Shown one piece after another: positions 31,200-43,079 of a stretch of DNA of 64,000 nt. A program made the position numbers and the translations under genes. Each line of letters starts with the position of its first letter. Positions within the stretch are counted from its first letter, which is position 1. This DNA is from Dipteronia dyeriana (Eukaryota > Streptophyta > Magnoliopsida > Sapindales > Sapindaceae). Under the pieces are notes generated by a model, which was given only the letters and a program-made list of their open reading frames with translations, searched no databases and was not told the origin of the DNA. The stretch is from NCBI GenBank assembly GCA_032871835.1, contig CM065297.1, forward strand, positions 91,657,052 to 91,721,051. Direction: 5' to 3'.

Positions 31200-31335
31200 G
31201 GGGCCGTTTGGTATAGGATAATCTTTGTTTGGGAATGAGAATCTGATAACATTCTCATGTTTGATAGCATGTTTGAGTTTTTATTTCCTGAGAAAGTGAA
31301 TCTAATGGGAATTACATTATCCTGTAATATGAAAC
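31200..31335. mobile_element. MITE-like terminus of Harbinger type, truncated
   Basis: It begins GGGGCCGTTTGGTA right after TTA (31197-31199). Copy 1 of the long-TIR element shows the uninterrupted GTTAAAG at this place. Such ends and a TTA target are typical of Tourist/Harbinger MITEs. The other end is not found before the hAT end at 31336. Confidence 0.45.
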
Positions 31336-31732
31336 TAGAGGTGGCAAAATGGGTGGGGCCCTGACAGGCTGCCTGACCCGACCAGACCTGACCCGACCCG
31401 ATTAGGTTACGGGCTTGGGTCGGCCCGGCCTACCGGCTTAACGGGCCAGGCCCAAGCTCGTTAAGCTGGTAGGTCGGGCTCTGCCCAGGAAATGCAGGTC
31501 GGGGCAGCCTGTGGGCTTTTACTAAAATTGAAAAAATGAATTCTGACGGGGACTTAACGGGCTGGCCCGTTAAGGCCCTTCAAAATTCAAAAAAAAAATT
31601 AAAAAAAAAATTAAATTTTAAATTTAAATTTTGAATTGAGGGGTGACTTTTATAATTATTCAGAAGCCGTTGTTGACCGTTAGGGGATTACAAAAATACC
31701 CCAAAATTTTAAAAATTACACTATTTTAAATC
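31336..31732 (+). mobile_element. hAT-type element, 5' terminal part
   Basis: It starts TAGAGGTGGCAAAATGGG and continues with dense CCCGACC/GGTCGGG subterminal repeats and GGCCCG motifs, the look of plant Ac-like hAT ends. It is split by T1-3 at AAATC (31728-31732) and continues at 38842. Confidence 0.65.
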
Positions 31733-33005
31733 TGTTAAAGGGAAATTTGCTCAAGATGAGAAATTCCAACTAACACCCTCGAGACCACTACCACGGAGGT
31801 GGTGCCCGGAGTCGGTACCTTTGATACCTAACCTGCTTAGATAGAAACGAATGTTTGAATGACCATAGCAAATGAGAGCTTTATTATTGAACACTCGTGA
31901 TATACAGGAATCTCTCGTATGCACTCACAATCTCTCTAGGACGTAGGAAGGTGGCAAATCTGTGCTTGTCGAATAGTAGATACAATGGTGGCCGTGTTCT
32001 GATCACAGAATTTAGGCCTGATCTAATTCTCTTTCTCTTTCACTCTGTTTCTTCCTCTTTTATACCGTGCTATCTTTTTGTTGTGTCTTTCTTCATCATG
32101 CTTGGACCTATTTACACATTCTCCAAGTAGGTTTAAACTCGTGAATCGCCCGCCACGATTTTATGAATCTGTTCCCTCCTTATCGGGCGGGATCCCCTAT
32201 TTGAAAGTCATTAACTTCGAGTAGATTACCGACTCAAGTTTATCGTAGGAGAAGATAAGTTTGTTTCCTCTTTGGAATCAAACACTTGTCTCACACGTAT
32301 TAAGAATTTAATGTTCGTCATAACATGGATATGATCTGGTATGTATTCATGGCATGATTCTTCATAGAGGTCATCAGATTGGCTGCTCGAGGTAGATCCA
32401 TGCTTTAGTTCTGGTCTCAGAAGCTTGGGACAGCTTTGCGGGCACTTGCTAGGAGTAGTGTAGATTAGGCGATATTCTTCTTTCACATCTAGGTTGGTTA
32501 CAGACATCCCTTATGGAATCGGAGCATCAACTATGGGATTAATCCGACCCACTCATAAGCTTTTTCTCTAAATGTCTAGCGGGGACAGCGGGCTTCTGGA
32601 GAGGTTGGTGGGCTTCTAGCTTAGGCCACTAGTCAAATCTGACCTCGGGAGGCTCTAGTCTGGAAGGAGCTCACTTTTATTTGTGTCGGGCTTCGCTTCG
32701 AGTGCTTCCTGAGTTCGGTGATCTTTCCTCGCTTTCACGGGGTGGTTTTGGAGCCCGACCCTAAGAACCGAGGTTCCGGGATAGGTGATCACAAGGAGCC
32801 CGAATCCCAGTTGTTTGTGTATGGGCTCGACCTGGCCTTGCCTAGCTTCAATCCGATAGTTATGATGCCCGATGATCCTTCCTCGATTATGCGGGGTAGC
32901 TCTAGGGCTTGCTCGAGGTTCCACGAATGGCAATTTCTGGCTTTGATTCTAGTTAGGAGAGTGGAAAATTTCTCTTTGGTCTTTGGCCAAATTTTACTAT
33001 TAACA
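31733..33005 (-). repeat. T1-3 3' LTR
   Basis: 1273 bp; on the minus strand it starts TGTTAATAGTAAAATTTGGC and ends with the TTTAACA form. Its polypurine tract (AAGTCAGAGGGGACT on the minus strand) lies just above 33005. The small frames within (31897-32130, 32655-33028) are LTR sequence. Confidence 0.92.
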
Positions 33006-33255
33006 TAAGTCCCCTCTGACTTGAACACCGGTGGTAGAGTTGGGGTTGGAGTCAGATTCCTTATTTAATTGGGAAATTTTCTTTACGAAATAATTATTGA
33101 GAATCTCGAATGAAATCCTCTCATTAACTGCTCAGGTGACGTGTCGAGCTTGGATTGGTGTGCTCTTTGAAAGAAACCGGTTGTGTTACGACCCTATCCG
33201 TTGTTCGAGGCAATCTTCCCGAGGATGTCGCCGACTTCACTACAACCCTAACCTC

Positions 33256-33264
33256 TATTTAAAT
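33256..33264 (+). promoter_or_regulatory. TATA-like box of the antisense gene in T1-3
   Basis: TATTTAAAT about 150 bp before the ATG at 33410, followed by a CT-rich leader; counterpart of 8064-8073. Confidence 0.6.
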
Positions 33265-33409
33265 TCAAACTCATTGTCGCTTTCTCACACATTCTTTCAA
33301 TTTCAAATTTTCAGACTTCCTCTCTCTTGCTATCTTCTCCCACCACATCATTGTCTCTCATCCACCTTCAAGCTCTTTTCCTCCATCTTCAAGCCCTACT
33401 CTTTTAACA

Positions 33410-36042
33410 ATGTCAAACTCTTCTGACAGCATTGAAGCCATGGTCGAGGGCACTAGCGGCTCTAATTTGGTTCCTCAGAAATGGGTGTGAGGATTCTCGA
33501 GCGACGAGGACTCTTCCCCTGTCAATCAGTGTCGCCGCTCCAGTAGGAATGTCTCGATCGACTCTGGCTTCTCCAACCAACCCGAAAACCCTTTGAACTT
33601 GGTTGATGAAGATTCTGATGTAGGAGAGAGGGATGATGTCACTAAGAGGGGTCAAGTCACGGTAGTCGGTCCTCTTCTGGTGGAGCTTCCACTTTATGAA
33701 TTTAGGGTCGTTCCCAATTCCACTGTTGATCCGGACTCCCTCAGTCGTATAAGATCCAAATATGGTATTCCTGACAGCGTTTCCCTCGCCATCCCTTACA
33801 GAGACTACGACGTCTTTAACCCTGCCAAGGGCGTCCTTTCAATTAACGTGGCGACCTTCGAGAGTGGGGTTAGACTTCCCCTCTATTCTACCCTACGGCG
33901 TGCCCTCAATGCCCTTCAACTAGCTCCTCTCCAGTTGACGCCCGGCTTCTGAAGGCACCTAATCGACTTCCTCGTGCTGTGAAGGGAGTAGTACGAGCTC
34001 AGTAAGATAACTAGGGAACCTGGAGCAGAGGAGCTGGCTTTCCTCTTCCAAATCGGGAGTCTGGCCAGGGTCTCCTGAGGTCAATTCTATGCCAAGGTCA
34101 TGAACAAGCTTAACTTCATCATCCCTGGAGCTTCAAGGAAAGACCGGACATAGAAAGAGGAGTGGATTTTGGCTGGTGATGATTGGAAGAGCTCGATCTT
34201 TATATTTGGGCACGAGTTTATGGTCCCTACGGCTTTCAACAATAAACCATCATAGGGTCGGGACTCCTTGCCCGCTGAATCCGAAACAGTGTTGAGGACC
34301 ATCCTCGCCAGAAACTGCCTGAATCTGAAGTATCCAATTGCTGATCCCTTCGATTCCTACAGGGTGAACCAATATTTGTGGATCTCCGATGCTACCCCTC
34401 GTGAGTAATATTAAGTCATTACGCTTTGTTTCGTTAGCTGGCTTGCTTCTGACATTCTTTTTTTTAACAGTTTTTGTTATTGCTCTAGCTTCTCACGAAG
34501 CCCGGCAAGCTCGGACCCCCCCTCCTACCAGATCGTTCTAGGGAACCTTTTTGGTTACCTTGGAGAAAAGAGGGCCAACTCTTTTAGCCGCTGCTTTACC
34601 TGCTTCTGGTCCATCACCTCCCCAGATGAGGTCTAATATGGATATTCTCGCATTGTGGGCTTCTAAAGCTCTAAATTGAGGAGAGCCCCGCTATCCAGGA
34701 TGGTGATACGTCCACCTCCGCCCCCTCATTAGTGGCCCCCACTACAACTGCTACTTCTTCAGTCATATTACCCACTCCTTCAGCTGATCCATTTACGTCC
34801 CAAGCAGTTCAGGCTCCAGGGGATTTCGAGGCTAGTATTTCTGAGATTCCCCTACTCGCCCCTACCATCAGTCGGGCTCGGTTGGTCAGGATGAGGTTTT
34901 GAAGCAGTTTGGTACGTCTTGCCTGGGTGGCTGGCTTTCTAGGATGGCTTCCATGCCCGTGGATATTCTGGTTACCAAGGGGTCTGCCCTCCTGGCTGAG
35001 GAAGTCATCGCCTTTATTTTCTCATGTAATAACTTGAATTATCATTTCCTAACATGAATTCCCTTTGCAGGCCTTCAAATTTCAAGTTGCCATGGGACAC
35101 CATGTATCTTCTCTCTACAACCGGGCAGCTAGGGCTGAAGCTGAGGCTGAGTGAGCCATGGAATTGTTAGCACAGGCTCGAGCCTTGGTCCAGGAGATAA
35201 CCTCTAGCCAGAGGGGAATGAAAGCACAATTGTCCAAGCTTTTGTGCGACCATCGGTCTAACAGTCGAGCCAGTTAGCGAGATGATTAGAAGGGGGAAGT
35301 GAAAGCACTGGATGTTGAGAACCAAAATCTACAGACCCAAGCTGCCAAGCTTCAGGCTGAAGTCGAAGCCTCTTTTAGCGAGGGGTATTTCTATGCCTCC
35401 TTCCAGGTCGCAGAAGCCCTCCCCCTCCCCCTCCCTACCCCCCTCCCCTTTGACCTCTCCGGTATCACCGACTGGGATAGGGAAGAAATTATATCTCGGG
35501 CTGCAGAGATGTCTCACCCCGAAAATGATAAAGCAGGTCCTTCTACTGGCGGTGGACCTCGGAAGCGGCCTGAAATACCAGATCTGCCTTCTCCTATCCC
35601 GACCTTCCTAGAGTCAGGTTCCGGAGAATCCTCGAGGGGGGTTTAATCCATGGAGCCAGAATAAGGCCTTACCGAAGCCTGAAGTCCGAAGTCCTTCTAA
35701 GGTGCCTTCAAATGAGAAGCCAATAGTAGGAGAGATCATGCCAAAGTCAATGGCCAACCTTCTTGTTGCAGCCATACCCTGAGGTTATGACGGTAGTCAA
35801 TAAGGTTTTGGAGGAGGACCCAGCTGAACAATAGGCAATTGAGGAGCATCCTCAGGAAGAAGTGTCGGAGGAGGCTATCCAGAATAAGCGAACACCAGAC
35901 AAAAGAGCAAAGGGCGAGGTTTATCCTGAGGGAGAGGAAGCTGGAAGAGATAAAAAAGAGGCATAAGTTTGACTCCATCCTTTTGCAGCTTGTTCCGAAT
36001 GCCCGGAAAGGGGGCGGGCATCCTGTCTTTACTCATGCTTAA
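33410..36042 (+). pseudogene. Antisense intron-containing gene of T1 family (copy in T1-3)
   Basis: Exon 1 is 33410-34400 (991 bp, the same length as in T1-1), intron 1 is 34401-34488, exon 2 is 34489-35000, the intron 2 interval is 35001-35070, and exon 3 runs to the stop near 36042. Conserved blocks are IPYRDYDVFNPAKG, the LRRALNALQLAPLQL segment, and a charged helical C-terminus with KALDVENQNLQTQAAKLQ. Lesions are TGA at about 33488-33490 and at 33950-33952, further stops in exon 2, and a GT-to-GA change at the second donor. Exon 2 is about 180 bp longer than in T1-1. The product is of the plant putative gypsy-type transposon family; function unknown. Confidence 0.8.
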
Positions 36043-36479
36043 TCACCATCATCACTCCTTTTTTTTAGTAATTTGTAGCCCGGAACTAGGGGTTGGGCTT
36101 CCTGTTTGACTGTTGTAGCCTTACAGGGGGATAGGCTCCCTATTTAATTAATGAAAATTAACTTTGGATCTGGTTCGAATTTTGATTGGCATGTACTTGC
36201 TTTATTTTTGATCTCTATCTAAGTATAATCTCTATAGCAACTTGATTTAGCTTGGGAAAAGTAACAAGATAGGAAAACTGCTTAAGTGCGGAAGTAGATA
36301 TCTAGCTCGGGCTTTCGACTATTGACAGAAACTTGTAGCTCGATGACTTTAGTAAATAGTCCCCTTGTGTGATTGTAGGCTAGTCCTCACCTGTCACAGT
36401 AAGCAACCAAATATACACGGAGAATTATTAACCAGTAATAACTAGGACATTTTAAGTAAAAGAGCTTTCCATTCTTGAG

Positions 36480-37030
36480 CCCCTCTAGGGGTCATAACCC
36501 GAGTGAGGCATCAATAAGGGCTATCTGGCCATCTCCTAGCCTTGAGATCGGGTCGGCAATCGTGCTCTTAAACTTGAGTCCCTCTTGGGGGTGGTAGCCC
36601 AACCAAGGCATCAGGAAGGCTATCTAGCTATTTCATGATCTTGAGATCTGGATGGCAATTATGCTCTTACACTCAGATCCTTCTTGGGGGTTGTAGCCCA
36701 ACCAAAGCATCAGGAGGGCTATCTAGCTATTTTCTGGTCTTGAGATCTGGATGGAAACTATACTCTTACACTCAGATCCTTCTTGGGGGTTGTAGCTCGA
36801 CCAAGGCATTAGGAGGGTTATCTAGCTATTTCCTGGTCTTGAGATCTGGGTGGTAATTATGCTCTTATACTCAGATCCTTCTTGGGGGTTGTAGCCCGAC
36901 CAAAGCATCAAGAGGGCTATCTAGCTATTTTCTGGTCTCGAGATTTGGACGACAACTATGCTCTTACACTTAGACCCTTCTTGACAGAAGGTAGTGCCTA
37001 GCCGAGGTATCAAGGATAGCGAGGAGGCTT
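36480..37030 (-). repeat. Tandem repeat of about 98-100 bp in the T1-3 3' region
   Basis: About five to six copies holding GGCTATCTAGCTATTT, CTGGTCTTGAGATCTGGATG and CTCTTACACTCAGATCCTTC on the + strand, the reverse of the array at 4505-5130. Confidence 0.88.
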
Positions 37031-37199
37031 CCCTGACTAATCCCTGGTCTTGGGATGATAATGTCGATTTTTGCCATGTAGAACCGAATCATTGTAGAAC
37101 ATAGTTGAAATGAAGAAAATAGGCTTTATTGATAAAAAAGAATGGAGTACATTATTGATGGGATTAAAAACTAGGTGGAGGTAGCCTGCTCACGAGTCC

Positions 37200-38390
37200 C
37201 CTGTTCAGGGGTAGAATTTTTTCAGGTGATCTGCATTCCAAGTATGATCGATGAGCCGACCATTCATGTCTGTGAGCTTGTATGCCCCGTTGTGGACCAC
37301 CACCTTTACTAGGTAAGGTCCCTCCTAGTTGGGTCCCATGACCCTGTCTGACCGCTTTCTGGTATTCAATGTTACTTTCCTGAGAACTAGGTCCCCTTTC
37401 TTAAAGTTTCGGGCTTTAACCCTCATGTTAAAGTATCTATCAATCTTGCTCTGGTAAATTGCTATCTTCTCAACCATCCGATCTTGTTTTTTTTTCCAAG
37501 AGATCCAAGCTAGCTCAGAGCTTATCCTCATTGCTTCCCTTTTCATAATGTTGAACTCTGAAGGAGGTTAGGTTGTACTCTTGAGGAAGAACTGCTTCAA
37601 CCCCGAAGGTCAGTGAATAAGGGGTTTCCTTGGTGGCTATCCTCCTCGTAGTACGGTAAGCCCAGAGGACCTCGGGAAGCTCCTCGGCCCATCTACCCTT
37701 TTTCTACTGATTTTTTTTTCAACAACTTCTTAATAGTTTTATTGGTGGATTCCACCAGCCCGTTAGTCTAGGGGTGGGTTACTGAAGCAAACCGAATGTC
37801 GATTCCCAAGCCCTCACAAAATTCCTTGAACCGGCCATTATCAAAATGCTTGCCGAGGTCGGCTACATTGACAAGAGGGGTCTCGAACCTGCAAATCACA
37901 TTATTTTTTATGAACCTTGTTGTATTTTCTTTCGATATCTGGGAAAGTGGTCTGGCTTCGACCCATCTTGTGAAGTAGTCACTTGTCACGATAGAATTCT
38001 TGGCTTGACCAGGAGAAGTTGGAAGCGGTCCGATCAAGTCGACTCCCCACATAGCCTAGGGGTATGGTGAGCTAAGGGGTGACAACCGCTCCGGCGGGAG
38101 GTGATTTAAGTTTGCGGTCTTCTGGCATGCTTCACATGACCGTACTAAGTTCTTTGCATCTTGATGGATGGTTGGCCAATAGTACCCTATGCAGAGTACT
38201 TGATAAGCAAGGGCTTCCCCACCAATGTGGTTCCTGCATTCTCTGGAGTGAACCTCTCTTAATGCCCATTTGGCATCGTCGGGATGTAAACATCGAACAG
38301 AGGAAGGGATCTGCCCCTCATGTATAGGTACCCATCTACCAAGCAATATTGAACTGAGAGCCTCTTGATTCTCCATGCTTAGTCGAGCAT
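37200..38390 (-). pseudogene. T1-3 integrase remnant
   Basis: The minus strand holds the zinc-binding region (RSCEACQK), then WGVDLIGPLP, FTRWVEARPL, ICRFETPLVN and VADLGKHF where a TDNG-type site is usual, and the C-terminal VKARNFKKGDLVLRKV segment. Frames are broken near 37765 and 38055. It joins directly to LTR sequence at about 38390, marking one edge of the internal deletion. No RT is present. Confidence 0.88.
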
Positions 38391-38392
38391 CA

Positions 38393-38836
38393 GCTCTGGG
38401 ATGAATTTGACCCACTCATAGGCTTTTTCTCTAAATGTCTGGCTGAGACAGCAGGCTTCTGGAGAGGTGGGTGGGCTTTTGGCTGAGGCCACTAGTCAAA
38501 TCTAACCTCGGGAGGCCCTGGTCTCGCTTCGCTTCGTCCTGAGTTCGGCAATCTTTCCTCACTTTCACGGGGTGGTTTTAGGGCCTGACCCAAAGAACCG
38601 AGGTTTCGGGATTGGTGATCTCGAGGAGCCCGAATCCTACTTGTTCGTGTGTGGGCTCGACCTGACCTTGCCTAGCTTCACTCCTGATAGTTCTAATACC
38701 CGATGATCGTTCCTCGATTCTGCGGGGTAGCTCTAAGGCTTGCCTGAGGTCCCATGAATGGTGATTTCTGGCTTTGATTCGAGCTAGGAGAGTGGAAAAT
38801 TTATCTTTGGTCCCTGGCCAAATTTTACTATTAACA
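38393..38836 (-). repeat. T1-3 5' LTR, first about 440 bp only
   Basis: It matches 32540-33005, both starting TGTTAATAGTAAAATTTGGC on the minus strand. The remaining roughly 830 bp of LTR are missing. Confidence 0.85.
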
Positions 38837-38841
38837 AAATC

Positions 38842-39208
38842 TTTTACAATTTTTTCCAATTATACCATAATCTAACTTTTTCCTATAAATACCCCATTCA
38901 CCCTCACCTCATTCTCTACGTTTTCTCTACTTCCCTACTCTCTTATTCTCTCTATTCTCTCTATTCTCTACAATCTCCAACATCTCTCACTCACTCTTTC
39001 AAATATTTTGTAATCTGTTTTATTTATTTAATATATTATATTATTATATACTATATGCTATTTACAATTACACTAATATACTAATACTATAGTAGTATAG
39101 TACTATATACTATACATTATATATTATATACTATATACTATTATAGTCTATACATATTCTAAGGCACTTACTCTAAGGTATTGCCTTATTTTTATTTTTT
39201 TTAAATAC
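38842..39208 (+). mobile_element. Continuation of the hAT-type 5' part
   Basis: Joined to 31732 after removing T1-3 and one AAATC. It holds CCTATAAATACCCC (TATA box near 38882) followed by a CT-rich leader and then low-complexity TATA/ACTATA repeats (39020-39150). It resembles the promoter side of a hAT transposase gene, but no transposase frame is reached before T1-2 begins at 39209. Confidence 0.5.
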
Positions 39209-40395
39209 TGTTAATAGTAAAATTTGGTCAGGGGTCAAAGAGAAATTTTCCACTCTCCCAGCCCAAATCAAAGCCCAAAGTTGACATTCATGAAACCCCA
39301 AATGTACCATAAAACTATCCCGTAAAAGCATGGAGGAATTGCCAAGCTTCAAAACTATCAGGGAAGAAGCTAGGCACGACCAGGTCTAGCCCCCACGCTA
39401 ACACGGGAGTCCGGGCTTCTCGAGGCTACCTACCTGGGGACCTCGGTTCCTGGGGTAGGGCTCCTCAACCACCTCGTGAAAGCCAGCAGGGTCACCAAGC
39501 TTAAGAAACACTCGAAAGAAGCCGAACAAGCAAAGCAAGCCCCTTTCCGGGTTAAGACTTTTAGAGGTCAAACATAATTCATGGCCTGAACGAGAAGTCC
39601 ATCAACCTCTCCAGGAGCCCGCTGTCTCTGCCATAATATAAGAAAAAAGAAGACCTCTAAATAAATCAGATCCATGTTACCTCAGAGGAATGACTTCTAG
39701 GGTGTCCATTCCAAGCCTCCAAAAAAGGAACCAAAACATAGATCTACCTCGCTCTACGAAAACTACGAATGGCTAGCTCCACAACCTCTATGAAGAATCA
39801 TGCCGTAAGTACGTACATGAATATATCTACGTAACCACCAGCCTTTACACGCGAGTCAAAAGTTTGATTCCAAAAAGGAAGTAAACTTATCTTCGTCAAC
39901 AGTATCATCATTTCCGCTATTTACTCGGAGTAAACAGTTTTCAAATAATGGATCTCGCCCGATAAGGATGGAGTAGGTTCAGAGAATCAAGGCGGGAGAT
40001 ACATCCGTTCAAAGTGATTCGACCACATATAAATATACCAAAACATTCCTATAGGAAGAGAGCAGCATAAAGAGAGATGACAGAGAAAAAGGGAGAGAGA
40101 AGTACATCGGACCTAAATTATGTGATCAGAACACGGTCGTCGTGACATCCACTATTTGACAAGTACGAAGTTGCCACATTCCTACGTTCTAGAGAGATAG
40201 TGAGCATATGAGAGAGAACCTTGTATTCCAAGAGTAATCAATACTAAAGTCTCCACTTATTATTGTTATACAAACAGTCGTGTTTATCTAAGCAGGTTAG
40301 GTATCAAAGGTACCGACCCTGATCATCACCTCCGTGGTGGTGGTCTCAAGGGCGTTAGCTATAATTCCTCACCCTAAGCGAATTTTTGGTTAACA
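39209..40395 (+). repeat. T1-2 5' LTR
   Basis: 1187 bp from TGTTAATAGTAAAATTTGG to TTTTTGGTTAACA, homologous to 8339-9555. A TATA box (TATAAATA) is at 40028-40035. Confidence 0.92.
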
Positions 40396-40400
40396 CTTTC

Positions 40401-40418
40401 TGGCGCTGTCTGTTGGAA
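40401..40418 (+). other. T1-2 primer-binding site
   Basis: TGGCGCTGTCTGTTGGAA five bases after the LTR end, of the TGGCGC-type used by plant gypsy elements. The exact tRNA was not identified. Confidence 0.7.
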
Positions 40419-40469
40419 GCTCCCACACCACCATCTTTATATTCATAAGTTTATGGTTTTACAGGAGTC

Positions 40470-42430
40470 ATGAGGCCTCGCTCCTTCCAAGGACAGCCAG
40501 GCGCTTCGGGAGAATTTTCTACTGCGTCGACACGAAATGTCTAGAAGAAAGGAAGAAAATCTGGGTTCCATAGCCAGGTCCCAGACCAGCTAGCCATTGT
40601 ATTGGCTTTGGATCCCCCTATGGGAAACCAGGTCGAGCTTGACCAGCAAGCAGCGGCAATCATGGTGAACGTCCACCTTCGACTGCTCACTGAGGGTATT
40701 ACTATGTAGTAAGAAAACCTCTCCAATCGAGCGGAGTCAAACAGGCCCGGGGCTAGACAACCCGCATTTGATCGCCTGGGACCTACCCTTTCGGAGCCAG
40801 CTCATAACATAACGGGACTCTCACCCTCGATTCAGGATAGGTTATGGCCCATACCCCTCGTTCCCGAAGCGTTGTCTCATTACCAGCCCAGGCAAGTCAA
40901 TTCCACGACAGATATCCTTCCTCGAGAGCGGGGAGAGTTTCTCCACCCAACGACTTCAAGGAAGAAAGCCTGAGTTAGGGAAGAAGAAAATTAGTAAAGC
41001 CCCCAGGCAGACCCCCTCCGAAGAAGAGACTGGGTAGAGGTCGCTAGTTCGTCAGAAGGATCTGATGGTGAGGAGACTGAGATCAACTCAAGGAAACCCG
41101 ATAACAAACGCCTGAGAGACCATTTGACAGACCTTCAGAAAGAGGTCCAACTGATAAAGAAAGGAAGGTACAAAGAGGACGAGAATGATCCTCTAAGTGA
41201 GATGAATGCTCTTTTCACCAGAAGGATTCTGGAGGAAGAGCTTCCACCAAAATTCAAAATGCCGACCGACAGATTCTTCAGGACTGAGGATCCCTTGAGC
41301 CACTTGGAGAGCTTCGTTCAACAGATAGAGGTCTAGAACACGACTAGGGCTGCTATGTGTCGAATGTTCCCAACTACACTCACGGATTATGCTAATACCT
41401 GGTTTAGAAAGCTATCTACTGGCAGTGTGGATTCCTTCACGAAGTTGTCGATCGATTTTTGCTCATAATTCAAGGGGGTTAAGCCCCGATTGAAGGACCC
41501 AATCCATCTACAGTACGTGATCCAGTAGAGAGGGGAAACCCTCCAAGCTTATGTCTAGCGTTTCCATAAGGAAGTCATCCAGATGGGGATCTTCACCGAG
41601 AAAGAAACCCTCACCAATTTCAGAAGAAACTTGTGGGCAGGTAAGCTTTTCAGTTATTTTACCAAGAGACCTCCAGAGACCTACCAAGAAGCCTATGATC
41701 GGGCTCTTGAGCAAATTGAGGTCGACGGAAAACTCAAGGTCAAAATGGAACTCGACGACATGAGATCCATAAAGTGACATAAGAAGGAAGCTCCCAAACC
41801 TGAGCAAGCTCAGAAAAGCTAGAACAACCCCTAAATAAGTCGATGTATCACTTCCCCATCTCTCAACCCCGATTGGAAAAATATCCTGCAAAACAAACTC
41901 CTCCGCGAGCTTTACCACCTTCTAGGACAGTGGCCTCAATAGCTCGAGATGAGAGAGTGTATGATCGTTACAAACCCATAAATGCATCTCGTGAGACAAT
42001 CTATCTCGCCATTTGGGACAAGAGGCTGCTACAGAAGCCCGCATATATAAATGCCCCTGTTGATAAGAGGAATCGTTATAAGTATTGTGACTTTCACGAA
42101 GACGTGGGACACAACATTTCAGAGTGCTACAACCTGTGAAATCAGATCGAGGCTTTGGTAAGGGAATGATGTTTGGTAGAATTCTTACAGTAAATCAGGG
42201 ATAACATTCAGACTAGACGGGAAGTACAAGCCGAGATCCGCGAGCAGGCTGAGAAAACAAAAGGGGAGCAAGCGGACCTAATGCAACAAATCCAGATAAT
42301 AAATACCATCGGCGAAGGGCCTACTCTGGCCGAGACCTCCAACAATTCCAGGAAAAATCGCCTAAGAAAAGTCTCTCGTTTAGACGAGGGGCTGGGTATC
42401 TTCAAGGTCTACCAGAGTCCGACCAACCCC
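40470..42430 (+). pseudogene. T1-2 gag
   Basis: ATG at 40470 (MRPRSFQGQPG). The capsid domain is clear: FTRRILEEELPPKFKMP, DPLSHLESFVQQ, the TTLTDYANTWFRKL block, then ETLQAYV and NFRRNLWAG (Retrotrans_gag type). A zinc-knuckle-like CDFHEDVGHNISEC sits near 42087-42128. Stops interrupt the frame near 40541, 40708, 41334, 41466, 41527 and 41776, and there is a frame change near 41850. Confidence 0.88.
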
Positions 42431-42436
42431 TCCTAG

Positions 42437-42829
42437 TTGCCACAGATCATTTTCACTGAAGCAGATGTATACAACACTGTGCAGCCTCATGATGATCCTA
42501 TGTTGATCACGGTACAGATTGCCAACTGCATGGTACACCGTGTGCTCGTCGACACAGGCAGCAATGTCGATGTCCTATTTAAAAACACATTGGAAAAACT
42601 GAACTTGAAACAGTGGAGTTACAATAGTTGCACTACCCCGCTATACGGGTTTACTGGGGACTTAATCATACCCGTGGGATTAAAAATCCTACCAGTGATC
42701 ATTGGAGCCACACCTCTCTCACAGAATATCATGACAGACTTCGTGGTGGTGGATACCCCATCGGCCTACAATGCAATATTAGGGAGGCCGTTTTTACTTT
42801 CCTTGAAAAGGGTCCTATCCATTTAACAC
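42437..42829 (+). pseudogene. T1-2 aspartic protease domain
   Basis: Open for about 129 codons with the active site VLVDTGSNVDVLF and the second-half motifs FVVVDTPSAYNAILGRPF. It would cleave gag-pol. The frame ends at a TAA after RVLSI (42824-42826), so the polyprotein cannot continue. The local fold itself looks intact, unlike T1-1. Confidence 0.85.
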
Positions 42830-43079
42830 AACGTCCTGAAGTTCCAAGTAAGAGACAAGGTGGGGGAAGTTTGGGGTAATCATCAAGCAGCTGGGAGATG
42901 CTACACAGTGTCTGCCAACCTAACAGCTCTAGCAAAACTGCTGGCCCAGGTGACAACAATCCAAGATAGAGTAACCCTTGTATTGACCCTAGAAGATGTA
43001 AGGCCCAAAAAATCACCCCTAGGGTAACCCCGTGGTACCGGATGAGGAGGAGCAGAGAAAGGAATGGGCCAGTATCCAT

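Larger units (their letters stand above)
31733..38836 (-). mobile_element. Gypsy Tat-type element T1-3 with large internal deletion
   Basis: On the minus strand the order is a partial 5' LTR (38836 to about 38393), an integrase piece, tandem repeats, the antisense gene (on +), a polypurine tract, and the full 3' LTR (33005-31733). AAATC flanks both sides (31728-31732, 38837-38841), a perfect 5-bp duplication. The inner part of the 5' LTR, gag, protease, RT and both RNase H domains are gone. It is the same family as T1-1 and T1-2. Confidence 0.93.

Noticed and set aside
31197..31335. A complete Harbinger MITE
   Set aside because: Only one end could be identified; the partner end and second TTA were not found, so only a terminus is reported.
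33593..33655. Minus-strand frame opposite the antisense gene (80 codons, 33413-33655)
   Set aside because: It is a shadow of exon 1 of the antisense gene on the opposite strand; the + strand frame carries the conserved protein.
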